Shown piece after piece: positions 11,701-26,700 of a stretch of DNA of 64,000 bases. Numbering within the stretch: position 1 is the stretch's first letter; every line of letters starts with the position of its first letter. A program made the position numbers and the translations under genes. Below the pieces are notes generated by a model that did not search any database, was not told the origin of the DNA, and worked only from the letters and a program-made list of their open reading frames with translations. This DNA is from Phoronis australis (taxonomy: Eukaryota > Phoronida > Phoronidae): positions 346,502-410,501 of the forward strand of contig NMRA01000369.1 of the NCBI GenBank assembly GCA_002633005.1. Direction: 5' to 3'.

Positions 11701-14700
11701 TGGTACACTTCATTAACAAAGCTCAGACTACTTAGCACTCAAGACTTTTTACCTGTTCTCTGCAGCATCAGTAAACTTAATAGGAACGGTTCCATCACCG
11801 CCACCAGGCGGCCTCTCAGGAATGGCCTTAACATTGGCTTTATTCAAGTCCTTCAATACTTCATAGTTGATTTTACTTGAGATTTTCTTCTCTTGTAACA
11901 TTTTCTCTATGGCCTCCCCAGCAGTGTTGGCCTGAAGTGATTGTTTCTTTTTGTATTTACGTTTTTTCTTCGCCTCTGGCTTTTGAATGCCTAGCTCTTT
12001 GTCACGGGCTTCCTTTTCTTCCTTTTCTACACAGACAACACATCGCATAAGACACAAAGCATCATGGTGACAGCCCCTCAAATTAGATCAAAAAAGCATT
12101 ATTGGGTCTGACCTCATTTTGAAACCTGCACCTCATTGTTTCAATAAAAAAGAAGCATACTGACCCATTCAGCTGGCAGCAGGTGACTCTAGAGAACAAT
12201 GACAAGATGAGTCCTTACTCATTTCAGCTGACATCAGCGGACATTTTCTTAAGAAAATGGGGACAACTAAATATCTATTTTATCACCACACGAATTTTGA
12301 ATGTAACAACACAAACCAGAACCAATTTTGCTTCTTACGGTAGGATAGGCAACATTAACAAAGTGGTTAAGTGTACAAAATGTATGCTGGTGAAGAGAAA
12401 AATCTACTGAAGTGTGCAGAAGACAAATTTTGTTGGTTTCTTTGAAATCCCAATATAACAACTACTAAAGCCAAGTCACAACCAATCACGGAACCAGCTT
12501 ACTTACAGTATTTGCCCATAAATTGACAAACCTCCGTCACCTCTTCACAAGTCAGTTTGACTAAAGACAGGTGCATTGTTTTTACAGAAGGAATGGGGAA
12601 TCATTCATTGAAGCTGTGATTCAGATTAGTAGCTTCAATTGAATACCTGGCCTGAAGCGTGGACAAAGAAAGGAAAAAGCATGACTTATCAAATCATGGT
12701 CATATCATGGATACGATATGTTCTTACAATTAGCACTGACAGTACTCGCTTTAGGATCACAGACACTCAGTGATTAAATCAGATGAATGATGCAGCAAGC
12801 TACGATTCCCTGATGCACACGCATCATACTGACAATTCACAAATACAGTAATTAAAAGTCAATATTTGAAATAAATAATTTCAGGAACTAATCATTATAG
12901 GGGACTTACCACAGTACAAGGCACCAGTTTACCCTAGGATTAGCATAACACGATCAGTAGCCTATTGAATGTCTGAAGTCAAGACAGTTAGTGGCACAAA
13001 TGCAAGCCACCCCTGGGATAACCAGCCAAATGCATTAAACTTAAAAATTTGTTAACGTCATCATTTGTGCACTGTGTTGCTAAGGTAACTTGAGCTGGTG
13101 CCAATGCTTGTAATTACATAGCTTGAGTGGACCAACCTTTTTGCTCCTGAATGTAGACAGCGTTCAACTTATTCCAAAGTTCAGTTTTACGCAGCACTTC
13201 GTCGTCATCCAGTATAAACTAGGAGATAGAATCAAAGACAGTGAGCAAAAACGAGTCTGGTATTAGGGTGCATTTGCACCGAGTTACCATTTATAACACT
13301 TTGTTCCTCATAAAGTTCCCATCAGTAAATCAAACACCAACTGTACTGGTATACAAGTTGGTTGTGGTGCAGTGAACATCGCTTAACATGTTTTATAAAA
13401 GTGGACACCCCATTTTTTTCTTCCAAATCCCTGTTGGGTTGCACGTCCACACCCAATTTACAGTTGTGAAGTTTAACTCCTTGTCAATTCCCATTAAAGG
13501 CGAATTTTGGCTCACAAAACATAAACAACGTGTTTACCTTAGACTAAAAAACCGTACATTTCCTATATTTTGTTAGTCGGGTCATTTGATTCTTGCATGT
13601 GGACTGTCTGAAATAACTGCAGTTTAGTCGAATTTATTGTGCAACTAGATGCATACCCACAAATTTGAAGAATTAGCAAAAATTAAATGCGGTTCTTGGG
13701 TTACCTCCAACAATGTGGCTCTCTCAAACTGAACACTATAGTCAACTATAACATACTGCTGTTTCAGATAAGCACTGGCTCATTGTGTCTTCACTTTGTA
13801 TGTTATTATTGACACTGTAGGAGCTTAATTACCAATCAATCATCGCGTCATCAATGAGGACGTATTTTCTAATCAGTCGTTTCTGCACCCCAACTCAAGC
13901 TTTGATGTAACTTTGGTTGGTTTCTGCATTGCGAAAAATCTGGAGATTTGGACAAGGACAGGTTGGCATTTCTATGATAATTTTGCATCCCACTGTTATG
14001 GACATCACTCTCCTACCTGGTCTAGTTCAGCATCATTAATTCCATTCAGATCCAATTCACCATCATCATTTTCCTCAACTGAAAACCACAAAATTGTTAC
14101 AACAATTCATCTTTTGATAACACATGCATTTCATTCCTTACTATTACAGATCATTATAAAACCAAACTGACGTAAGCTTAATAGCTAAATGTACAACGCA
14201 GACAAGTATTTCAATACCCCACCATCAGCTGAGCTACACACTGTCAGATGATGCATAAGTTGGGCTACACACTGTCAAATGGTGAGGGCACGAGAAAAAG
14301 GTGACATGCACTAATTTTTGACATCCTAATTAAGCGTCCGCAAAAAGTAGTTGAGAAACAATCGTATGTACAAATATTTATTTAAACACATGTGCCTATG
14401 TCCAACTAATCCATTTTTTTCAAATAAGACATTTTACTCCACTTACGAAAAATTACAAATCTCACCTTCTATATCTTCCTGTGATATAGTTTTCCCAACA
14501 ATGCAGATTCACCAGGCTCCTTCTACTGGGGACTGATGACTAACTGGTTCCCTCAGAAACTGCATTGCCTCTGAACCTACCAGGAATCAATTTTTCAATA
14601 CACAGGGCGGAATCAGATTTAAGCTATCTTACTCATGGTCCGGGTCCTTGCAGTCGTCTATGAACAGTGGCAGAGGGTGATGCAATTTTCACAGGAAACA

Positions 14701-17700
14701 GTTAGTCATCGTTCCTAAATACAAGGCACCTTGTGGCTCCACAATATTGTGAAAACTATATTACAATGAGTTACACAAGTTGTGTTTTCGCATCAAGTAA
14801 CAATGAATAGAGAAACAGTTGATTGAAGCGCCCCCTACATTTTTCTGTATCTGTCCTCATGCATTCTTCTATCGATTCTTTCAGACCAAGACTAGCAGCA
14901 GTAGGTCGGGGTCCCAACTTAGACTCCCATGGTGACTTGGGAGGCGGCATAAGAACGTTGTCAATTTCGGACTGTAATTAATAACGTAGACTGAATTCGG
15001 AGTGACAGAATTCTCAAAGCGACTTCAACGACAAGTAATAAATAACAGACAGGTGCAACATTTTTAAGAAGGAAGCATGAAATATGCAAGCAATTAATGC
15101 ATTAATGTGTACAACTGGGCCATTGCAAAATCATAATCACAAACAATACTGGCAACCACTTTACAAAACACATGTATAGGATCAACATTTGCTTCAATAG
15201 AGGAAGATTGTCCTTGTGAACTCTAAATGCAGTGGAAGATGTTTTTTGAAAGCATGACAACCTTTAGTTAATTAACGCTATCTAAATGTGTTAGACATGG
15301 TCCATCGGAAAATGGCATTCATTGATTTGCGCAAATTCCGCAAATAAGTATTATTAGGCACTGTGTCACCATAACCAAATCAAGAAATGAAACATCGAGT
15401 ATTAAAATACAATTATTCATACACTCGAAATTACTGACGAGTAGCTTGATGGGAGGATAGGTGGAAATGTCCAACAACAAATAATAAATTCAAAGCAAAC
15501 AATTAATCAAATAAAACTCGGCTTATTTTAGAGCATCCTGTACTCTACCGTTCATTGTAAATTTTCGACACCTTGCCTTTCGAAATTGTATCATTATACA
15601 CATGCGAATAAAGCTACGCAATCCCGATACACGTAGGCAAAATTGAGACCCATGACCAATACAAGAGAAACGTTAAGATTTTTGTAAATTTTCATGACTC
15701 CTTATTGTATCAAGGTGTAGGCCAAGTCCAGCGTATTGGTATTGTGACGAATGGAACAAGCATACTCAATAAAAGCGATGTGCAATACAACCAAAATCAA
15801 GTTTTTATTTTATGTACAGTACATGTATCAGTTTTAATCTGATGTGACACAAAGGCAACTATCATGTTAAGTAGTATTGCAAAAGGTGATTGAAAAACAG
15901 AGTACAGTAATTCTTCACTTATTTAGCACACAATATGGCCTACAAGTGAAGTTCTATTTTGTCCATTTTTCCAAAAAAAATGAAGATTAAGAGATTTTTA
16001 GTCAATCACTGGCATTGTTTGTACTGCATAGACGTCATAAAACAACTTATGGAATTTTTAAATGATTTTCAGTGAAGTAATTGACCTATGAAAAAAAGGT
16101 CTATTGTCAATTGTTTTTGTGTGAAATAAGTGAAGAATTGCTATTGTCATTTGTGTTTGCAGCGCAGTGCATCTTTTAAAGATATCGTGAGGTTTGTTTA
16201 GGATTGATTAGGTACGAACCATAGCTTTCCCACTTGATTTAAATTAATCATAATTACGGATGGGTCCTATGATGGACAATTCCTTACACTCAACCGACAT
16301 AGCGTGAAATTCTGCTTGCACTCGGCCACCATGTTGCGGAATAAAGGGACGCTTTATCTGTTCCGATAATGAAATCCACCTTTTTCATAATCTTTGTAGT
16401 GACGCGGGATTTTGGCAAGAGAAATGTCAAAAATCTCCTAATTACTAATGCCATAAAAGAATTCAAGAGTTTTTACTAATCTCTATAATTCGTTGTTGAA
16501 CCAGCTTGTACTTACTTGAACATAGTACTTTAAAAACAAAACAGAACAATTTTCTAACCACAAATTTCTTGCAGTAATTTTGAGATTTTTAAAGTCCTTA
16601 TAACCAACAACAGAATGGTACCTTCACGCTTAAAGATAGTTGTGTTGATCACTTTGACAACAAGAAAAGTCACCTTCTCTAAAATGGCCACATCTGCGTC
16701 CAAGCTATCGTCGTTGATGCTATCTTTTAAAGACTGGATGATGTGGTCATCTTTCAAGTCTGAAGGGTCTCCAGTCAGTGAAAGTTTGCTATAATCTGGA
16801 TCTGCAGATTCATCAAAGGTTGAGCTGGACTGTGAAATTTCAGGGTCCTCTGAGCATATACTGGCACATTCTGGAATATGAAGAAGATAAATTGAGAGGC
16901 GTGGGATGCTGTACTGGTAACAAAACTTAATAAGTAACAGTACATGACAAACATACCACTTCCTTGTCATGACAGCCAGCTAACTCTGCGAATAGCAACT
17001 GACTGGAAATGACAACATGGCGTCAAAATTCAGAACGGCTACACCACCTTACTATCTCTATCGTGAGAGAAGACTACTTTGATGATGAAATCAGCCCAGC
17101 TTGCGCTCGGCCGTCATGACGGTAACTCCGGGTCATTTTGTCTGCGTACTTATGGCGTGTACTTTACTATTAAAGCCCTGTTTTGATGATTTCATAAAAA
17201 ATTGGGTGTGCCATCTGCTGTTTCATTATTAGAACCTCTTGACGGATTGCCGCATTTTTTGCACCCTCGTTGCCTCACATGGTGGGTCTTGCAGTTCAAC
17301 CTGAGTGGTCTTTTCTGCAGCCATTGATAAATTTGCAAGCCCATTTAGCACTTTAAAAGGAGGTTTTTAACTTTGTCCAAACGTTTAAAGGTTGACAAGA
17401 ACTAGCAGAGCAATACTTAACTTCAATGTTGTAATGTAGTGCATGAACTTGGAATACAGAATGAAAACTTGGCAATTTCACTCAAATCATTAAGTTCACT
17501 TTGATATAAATTTGCCCTGCACTAACTCTAATAAAATAATGAAAATTTTAACCACCCTTTTCAACTATTGGTGATTTACTCACCAAAGAGCAATTAATTT
17601 AACCATTCACATACGGTAATTATTCTTCCGATTCTGTGAAACATGTTGGGGAAAGGAGAAAATATGTGATCATGTGACCAATAATAATAACAATTATTTA

Positions 17701-20700
17701 CAGTGAACAAAAAATTTCACCTGACGGCTTTAATAAATATTCAATTCCAAGTTCACGCATACTCAAACGTGAGAGTAAGCAGGATCCTAAGTTCACGCAC
17801 AACAGTACTCCGCGGAGAAATCTTTTAAAATAAGTAAACCTGAATCTGTTCCTTTCTTCTTTTGATCCAAGGCTCTTTCTATCTCCGCTTGAACAGAGAT
17901 GATCTCCTCTGTGAGTTCACCGAATTTATTCTGCTCCTCAAGCTAAACAAAATGGCAGAAAGTACTGTCTTAAGAAAGGACCTAGATAAACGTGGGATAG
18001 TACAATTAAAGGATATTGAACAAGATTAAAGCAAAAATGTCATCAGTTTACAAAAAGCAGTCTGAAATAGATGCAACTAAAGAACAATTATAATTATCGC
18101 GTCGACCAGATAACGCATTTCTGATATAATTGCGTTGTAATAACTAATTACTAATAATTCTTATGGATATATTTCTGGTAACTCTAATGAGATCTACTCA
18201 AATGCCAAATTTCAGAAATAACCCCAGAAAGGGACCAAAGCAGCAACTCCTCAAAGAGAATGCTTGAAAATGGCTGCCACAACATCGTTCTAGGTCCAAC
18301 TTCTGTCAAAAGCTATAGGCTTCAATCTCTTGCACAGTTATTTGTTGTGAGTAAATTTCGAGTCGATCAGTAAAGAACTGTGGTTCTGCTAGTCAGTGAG
18401 CCCTGAGCTGTAGTAGAACATTTCCTGGGTACTTTCACCTGGCATTTTACTTTTTTATTGTATGATTATATAAAGTATTCCTAATTCATTAGTTAAAAAG
18501 TTCCCAAATTTTATAATTATGGACTAAACTGTTAACTGTGTTAAGCAGTAGAAGGTACTTAAGTAACAGCATTAGCCAATCACAGACTGAGAAACACATT
18601 TCTGATAACCATGGTATGGAGATTATACATCTACGGCAGGTACCAGAGTAAGAAATCCTTGGCAGATAGATGAAAACCACCACTAAATGGTTTAGCCAAA
18701 GTTACAAAAGTTTTTGATCTTAGATCTGACCTTGCAAAAGCAGACAATAAAAAAGTTTGCATTTGAAACATGCATCTGAGTATTTTTCATAGTTCCAGGA
18801 GTCTTTGAAAAATCAAATATAATCAGTCACGTTTAGCTTAACGATATGAAAATTTGTATTTCATATTGTTTACTTTAAAAAGCTGATGTCACATTGAAGG
18901 GCAACATTTGAGAATACATTTTAATAAAGCTTCTTAATGCTGTGTTGACTTTGACAATATTGAAGCCGAAAGACGGAGCATCTCTAACTTGGATGAGCTG
19001 GAACCAGCTGCTTCTAACTGGTTGTGTTGAATGGGTTGTGAACTGCTTACTTTGAACCAGTTTGTGCTGAGCCAGTCCAAACTGGTATGAGCCTGACGGA
19101 GGATGTCTGGTCCAATTTGAGGCAAACCCAACTTCGAACATTTTGCTTTTAATTGCCATTCTCGGAGCGTAAACCGAGATGAATACATTTTTTAAGCTTT
19201 GCAAAAGTTGAGCCAATTTTAGTACTCATTGCCATGTTTGCTTAAAGTTCCATAAGCTGACTTCCTCTCACTTACATTGTTACTGAAGTAGTCACAGTTG
19301 ACCTCTGTCAACGCAGCGATGCATGACTTCCGTAAACAATCCAGCTGATTGCACCACAAATTGCAAACGGTTATATTGATAAGATCTACGGCTGTTGGCA
19401 GTAAATAATACAATTACCACTTAGCGTTTGAAGACATTGTTGTTACTAGCGTAAAAAGTGAGTTTAGAACAGTGTTTAAAAGAAAAAAATCCTTGACGAG
19501 TTCAGTGCGACCTCACTAATTAAGTAGGTCAATCTTGTTTTGTTATTCTGCAGATGCAGAGAACACGATTTGTGTTGTTTATCTAACTAACAAAGTAGAA
19601 AATAACAGAGAACATTTACAATAACCTTAGTTTTTAAATGTCAGGAGAAATAGACTATTTAGCTGATGGCACAACAAATTCATGGGAGATAAGTCTGAGC
19701 CAGAGGCAACTTTGTACGTAGTGGGTAAAATATGTTAATCCCATTTTTCAGATTTTCTTCTCATGAGCACTGTGGTTATGCATGCGCGGCGCACCATAGG
19801 GAGCTGGGGGCTATATCCCCCACTTTTTTCAGTGCTGCGCCACCCATGTTATGTTAAAATGTTGTGTATGTTTGCTGAATTTGTATCACCTGTAGTAAAT
19901 ATTTGGCCTTCTTCCGACCTTCTGTGAATGATGGTGGATCAGCCTCCTGTTCAAGATCAATAGTTTGAAACTCGTCAATGGTCAGTTTACTGGAAGGAGT
20001 ATCTTCAAATTCAAGCAACCTGCAACAGGAGCACAGCTTAGTTGACAGAGAATCTCATGATTATGAGAGTAGAATCAGCTAGGAAGCCTGGATTTCATAA
20101 CAGCATAATCTCATGAACAGAGACAATGGTGCTTACAGACTCAGCTGTCTGTACAATCCTGTATTACGCCCAGCATTTGTCCCGACTCGGTTTGAGACCT
20201 GCACCCACCACTTGCCCACGTCTATTTCAGCCAAGGTCTATTGTGTAAGCACAGTAAAAAAATCCCGCATCATTTTTGCTCATCTCAGGAGGATTTTCTT
20301 TTTTCAAAAAGTGAAAAACTAAAAAGTACTGAGCCGGCTTCATTTTCAAAAAAAAAACAAGAGACCATAACTAGTGTTTTTTATGCCAATAGGCCCTTTC
20401 TAAACTACAAACAAAAACTACTGGTAATTACATTTATACTATCTCTATACTTATTATTGAGTGGCTATAACCCCATCTTCTCCTACAATGATTTAGATCA
20501 CTTAACGCTATGAAGTTGGTCTCAAATTGTATCTTGGTCAGAATAAGTGTAATTCTTGGCTTGAAAGGAACTGATAGTTCATTATTGCTCCAGAAGGGCT
20601 TGACACATTGACATGGGTGGCGCACCACAGGAGGCTGGGGGGCTATGGTCCCCCCTAGTTATTTCAGAGCTGCGCTGCCCATGATTGAGTTGTCACAGCG

Positions 20701-23700
20701 TGTCAATTTATTTGTGTCAAGCAAAAAATGAACTGCCAGAGTTCTTTTTAAGCACCAAAATCACTTCTCGTTTGAGAAAAGAAGAAGTTGAGAAAAATTT
20801 TATGTTGTTTAAGTGGTCTAAATCAAAACTTAGTTTATGAGATGGAACATAGCTTTATAACCGCTTTAAAGAAATTATTTTTAACACTAATTTTACATTA
20901 AAAAATTAAAACAAATTTTTAAAAATGACATATAGACAAACTCTTCAGAACACAAAAATTCCCAAGTTACAAACTATTAGAGACAAACGCCATGTTTCAA
21001 GGGGCCGTGTACAAACTAATAGAGTGTATGAACTATTAGAGAAAACATCGTACACAAACGTGATTATGCGATAAGAGGATATAAGCCAGCCTTCCATCAC
21101 AAAACCAGGTTTTGATTTAGACAATTTACCCGTATGAAAAATGTTCTCAAATTGTTAGAGGCTTACAAAAAACTGACAGATCATTCATTATTGTTCGAGG
21201 CTAGGCTCTACAAGTTGGCTTGTGAAGGCATTTCATTTTATTCGCCGTCAAGGAATAACGAACCACAAAATCTATGCAAGCCCAGAAATCACTTTTCATC
21301 TGAGTAAAAAAATGGCTTGAGACCAGTTTTATACCGGAAATTTCTGAAAATAGGCCCATGGGTGGACATTCTGAAAACTACCATTGGAAAACGTCAAATG
21401 AAACCGAATATATGCCCGCGGGCATATGATTCAGTTTCAAAGCAAATAATTATCACTCAATACTGTTTTCAAAGCACATAAAAATAGGATACATTGATAG
21501 TCACTACATTTGAGTGAAATCACGACCCCAAAATACTATTTGTAGCTAAACTAAACAAAATTTTCCATCAAAACATCTTACGTACTTAAGAAAAATCCAT
21601 GAGATTTTCAAAACAAGCAAATAGTTACCAAAAATACACCTTTAAAGTACTTTATAATATGGGAATTTTAAAAAATTACATCCATGGCACGTAAATTTTT
21701 GCTCAGTTTAAAATGATAACAGAAAAGTATCAAGGTGCCAAAATTCTGTTTTCTTTTGTATAGGATTGCTTTATTAAACCGTCGCTAGGAGACAGAACCA
21801 GCTGTAATAGCATGAAAACCAAAAACAACACAAATCGTAAACAATAAGGAACGCCCCTCTAATGAAATAACACAGACTGTAGCATGAATTCGGGCAACTA
21901 CCTTTTTCTGATTGTTGCTTCGCAAACTTTGACAACTTTTACCAGATCCTTCTGAGACCTGCTGAAGTTATGAATGCGCGCTGCCACCAGGAGAGCTGAA
22001 AAGAGACGGGATTACCTGGATGATAAAAAATACTGTGTAAAGAAGTGTAGCAAAAGGCACCTATGGCATGGATAATTCCGGCCATTCTATTAAATGCCAA
22101 GTCTATTTTCAGATTATGTCGACATAAAATGCTGTATCCGAAACTTGAAAATATGATGAAAGCCAAAATTACCCACGGTCAATCTCCATAATCAAGAAAA
22201 TTCAATTTCAGCTGGAATATCTGTGTCCTAAATTCTAAAGACTGCCCACAATGGAGAGTTTTTACTGTAATAACGTACGTGAAAAAATTTTGCAATTTGG
22301 ATAGCTATGACAATATGGCAAAAAATTGAAAAATCACATTAACATTCCATCATCCTCAAGACACCAATGCCAAATTTCATGAAAATCCACCAAGAAGCAT
22401 TATACCGGTAGATACAGAGGCATGCGCAAAGAAAATCGAAATTGCCGCGAGAAGGCCATGCTCATCTCAATGGGAAGACATCAATGAAATATCCTAATGA
22501 TCCCTTGAGCAGTTTGGCAGATGAAGATGCAAAACTTATTAAAATGGCCACTAGAGGGCGCAGATTACACAGGAGTCATCTACCTCTATTATAGAAATCT
22601 GTTTTCCAAATTCATGAAGCTCCGTCAAGGAATTTAATTTTGGTAGATACGCAGAGGCTAAAGTAAAAAGTTGCCACATAGCGGTGGTTTCTCATAGTAC
22701 AATGAACAAGGCATGTTATAGGATTTTTTATCCAAAAAACGAGGATTTTGCAATTGCAACTTTTACTAAGATTCACGGGGTATGTTCAGAGCTAAGAATT
22801 GTGCATTTGTCAAATTTTGGTAGTTCCTACCTTTTTAGCACACTTTTGTCTAGTTTTCTACCGTTTTTGGAGATTTTGTTTGTCTGAGGTGGACCTATTT
22901 TGCCCACTTTGCCAGATGGGGGTTCATTCGAGACCCCCCTCCCCCGAGCCCCCTCTGGATGCGCGCCTGCTTAAGGGTTACATCAGGAATAATTGTGAAA
23001 AGCATTGACCTTGGTGTTATGAAATTATCTTCTCGCAATCAATCCACAACCACAATCAACTTGATAACAACCAAGAAGGTTATTATTCAATTATTATTAT
23101 TGTTATTGTTATTATTATTATTCCTGGGTCACGCAAAAATTGAGCCAACTCACCAGCACCACACAGGCCTGACGGGCGTCGGCCCACAGCCAGCCAGTCT
23201 CGCTTCATTCGAGATACCAGCCGCACTGCAGTCATACTGACTTCATGTTCCTTGTCACCAAAGTCCAGTTTATGAGCAAACCGATGAATTAGCAAGCAGG
23301 GATCTGCAACAAGAGAGATATGGGAACACAGTCTGATCAGTTTCAAGGGAGTACAAGTGGTGACAGGGTTGTGTTTGTAACAAACTGAGGTAACATTCAC
23401 CCATGGCAGAGAGGCACCATCTTAGCCTTTTTGTGGTACCACAGTACATAACAGAATATCAGATATCTATACCTGCCCAAGTACGTAACTAGTTTTCAGA
23501 TAAAATCTTCAAATATCAACACATTTTTTTGCCCCAGTCAATAATGATTAACAATTAATTTTACATTTAGTTGACTATTCTTCCTAAAATTCCTTTAAAA
23601 GCCAGAAAAAATAAGACATTTCAACTTTTTAAAAACTCGTAGTTCAGTGAGCAGTCCTTTCCCAACAGCAGAGAGATTACATGCTCTTATTATTCTAGTC

Positions 23701-26700
23701 TTTTGAGCCAAGAAGAGAGCAGCCATCCCAGAGTTGGCAAATTCATCAGTCGGCGAAGAAACTTCCTAACAAAGTTGTCATTAGTTTTAACAGGCCTTCC
23801 TGGTTTTATTATTCCTGTTCTTTTGGTCATTGCTGAAGCTGAAGAAATCAGTATTATATCTCTGTTCTGGTGTTTTTATTTCGTTAGAAAATGTACTTTC
23901 GGCCCAAGGCAATGAACATTGGAAATCAAATCTAAATTAGAGAGCAAATAATGTTCAAACGAGTCTTCATCTGTCCGTACCGCAGATGATATCAGTATTC
24001 GCTCTCATAAAATAATAGTCTTATCTCGGTCAGTGAATAAGATGAATGGGTACCGCATACCACCAAAAGGGTGCACTGTGCACATCTGATGCATTGTGGG
24101 ATACTTGGTTTATTTGTAGAAGAGATGGGAAGTTAGTCATCTTCCTCAGAAATTCCTCACGTTTTTCTCAGGTAAAGAACGTACAAGTTATTTAAGAGAT
24201 AAGTAGGTAGATACTGAATATTCACTTAGTGTGTTGAGTTCGATCGATTGATATGAGATTACAGATAACGCGTAGAGTTTTCATGTTTCCATGACCTAAT
24301 TCGTCACCGCCACTTGTAAATTCGAGTAGGCCTACTGTTCCTGTGGCAAATCACGTTACTTCCAAGTGAGAAAACTGTCTTTCTGGCGAGTATAAATCAC
24401 TTCTTGTTGATGGACAATACGCACTTAAAAGTAAACAATGCCAGGTGCGTTCTTTAGCAGGTGAGTTTCTCGCTAAAAGACTTTCAACGTGCCTTTCCAA
24501 CTTGTTTACTCTGTATCGAAAGTCTCCTTTTGTCGAGCCCATGTCGGCGACTTAACCATCTGCGAGCGTGCGCAGAGTGCTCAGTTCGTATTGATGTTTT
24601 CGGACAGATGTTTCTAATCTGGATGAGGTGAATAAATCTACAGCGGTCTTGTTATCAAACAGTATTACACTGTTGGTTGATGACTGCGGCAGATCCCACT
24701 GCATGTTCTGCTGACAGGAGGGTGTTTGCAACATTTTGGCGATTGTGATGTGCACCCGCACCCCCGTGAAACATATTGTGCATTTTGAAGCTGCCTTATG
24801 GGTTTATTAAAACTGATCATGAAGTTGCCAATTTGTCGTAAAAAGGTGAAAAGTGAAAAAAGGTAAGATACCTGCTTGCAGTTCAATTCTACTTTTGAGT
24901 TTTTGACGTTTTTTATAATTCAAAAATACTAAATGGCTAATTACAGCTACATTAGGAAACTCGTAGAAATTACCGATTCTGATCAAGTTGTCAAATACTT
25001 TTTACTCCGTTAAATCTTGAAAGTAAATTTTTTGTTAGAACGACACAAAATTTAGCTGTGTATGTAACGGATGAAGCATAGTTTCTCAATTTCCCTCCGT
25101 CTGCTTCATGGAAATATGTCAGAGCGCTGCAACCGGCAGTTTTTATAGATGTGTATGGACTAGTAATCGTATATTTTGATTTTTTATTACTTTCTTTACA
25201 TTTGCCAAGTGTCATGGTTATTTCTTTACTTATTGTATCATGTAATTCTTGTTAGTAGAATTCTGTAAAACAAATATGAGAATGTCAGTTCTTCCAAAAA
25301 CACGGGGGTTGGCCGTGATAACATAATTAGAGGCTGGATAGAGGGGGAGGTGGCAAATTTAGATGACGTAATATGTGAACGCTCACATTAACCAAAAAAT
25401 TTAAAAACAAGATTTTTGAAAGTGATTTACGAATATAAAATTTTGATAAGGTAGAAGTTCTCATTTTAAATTGATTAATAGTATATTCCATCTTCTTACT
25501 GAAAGCTCCTTGCAAGCCATTAGTCTGAATGTTTTCATTTCTCATACGGTTCAATCAATTATTCCATAATTCTTTGTTTTCACCAGAATTTGCGTGCTAT
25601 TGATTTTTGTTCAAGGCAAACTCTGAGTGTCTAAGTTGAATGATGTGTGTAGCTTTGACATTCATATTTCACGTGGAATCAGATATTTTTAATTGACACT
25701 GTCATTTACACACTTGAAATGCTGTTTTCATGCAACCCATTTGTAACCTGTAATTTTAGATGCCAGGAAAGGCAAGTCAGTCTAATAAGGCAATTTTTGC
25801 TATTTACCCAACAAGTTGGCCCAATAAAACAATTTTTGCTGTTTACCGGAAGGGCCAGCCAAACAAACCAATTGCTACTCACCTGACTAATCGTTCACAC
25901 ATTAAGCCAATTTATGCTTTTTTCTGACAAGGAATTCACTGTTCTAACCAACGTTTGGAAAATAATCTTTTGCTATTCACCCGACAACATGGGCGGCGCA
26001 GCATTAAAAAAAGTGCGGGGGGGCTATAGCACCCCAGCCCCCCTATGGTATGCTGCCCATTGACAAACTTGTCAAAGTTGTATGGTCAAGGTCAAGGAGT
26101 CTTCAAGGTTCAGTCTTGTCAACTAAAATAACCCTGAATTTTGCTATTCACGTGACAAAGCCTCACAGCGATGTCACTTTTTTCATGGATTTTTTTAAAA
26201 TTTCAATTCTTTTCTTCCAATCGTACACTGTTCAAGTTCAAATCCCTACAACTGTAATACGTGTTTGTAAGACCTAGTCCTAAAATTATGAGACGGACGT
26301 TAAAAATTTATTGCAGACAGTCTGCTACGCGTTGTACCAGACGTGCGCAAGCTGGTACGGTGGGCCCATGACACTGAGCACCTGAAACCATTTTTATGCT
26401 TTATTAATATATTGTTAAAGCCGAGCTGAGGAGTACACAAACCTGGCTCAAGGGTCTTGCACTGAGCACCGATGGGACTCTTACCTACGACATTTAAAGG
26501 AAGTGGACATTTGTCCCACTAGGCCACACTGCCTCCTCTAACAAATGTTTTAAAAGAATTTACGTTGCAATAATGTCTGACTAATTTCAGACAAAAATAG
26601 TAGCCAAAACTGCACTTTTCCTTTTTTCAGGGTTGCTAGGAATGCCCACATTTTTTTCAAAATATTTTTTGTTGGAAGCTATGAATTTATGATACTGTAA

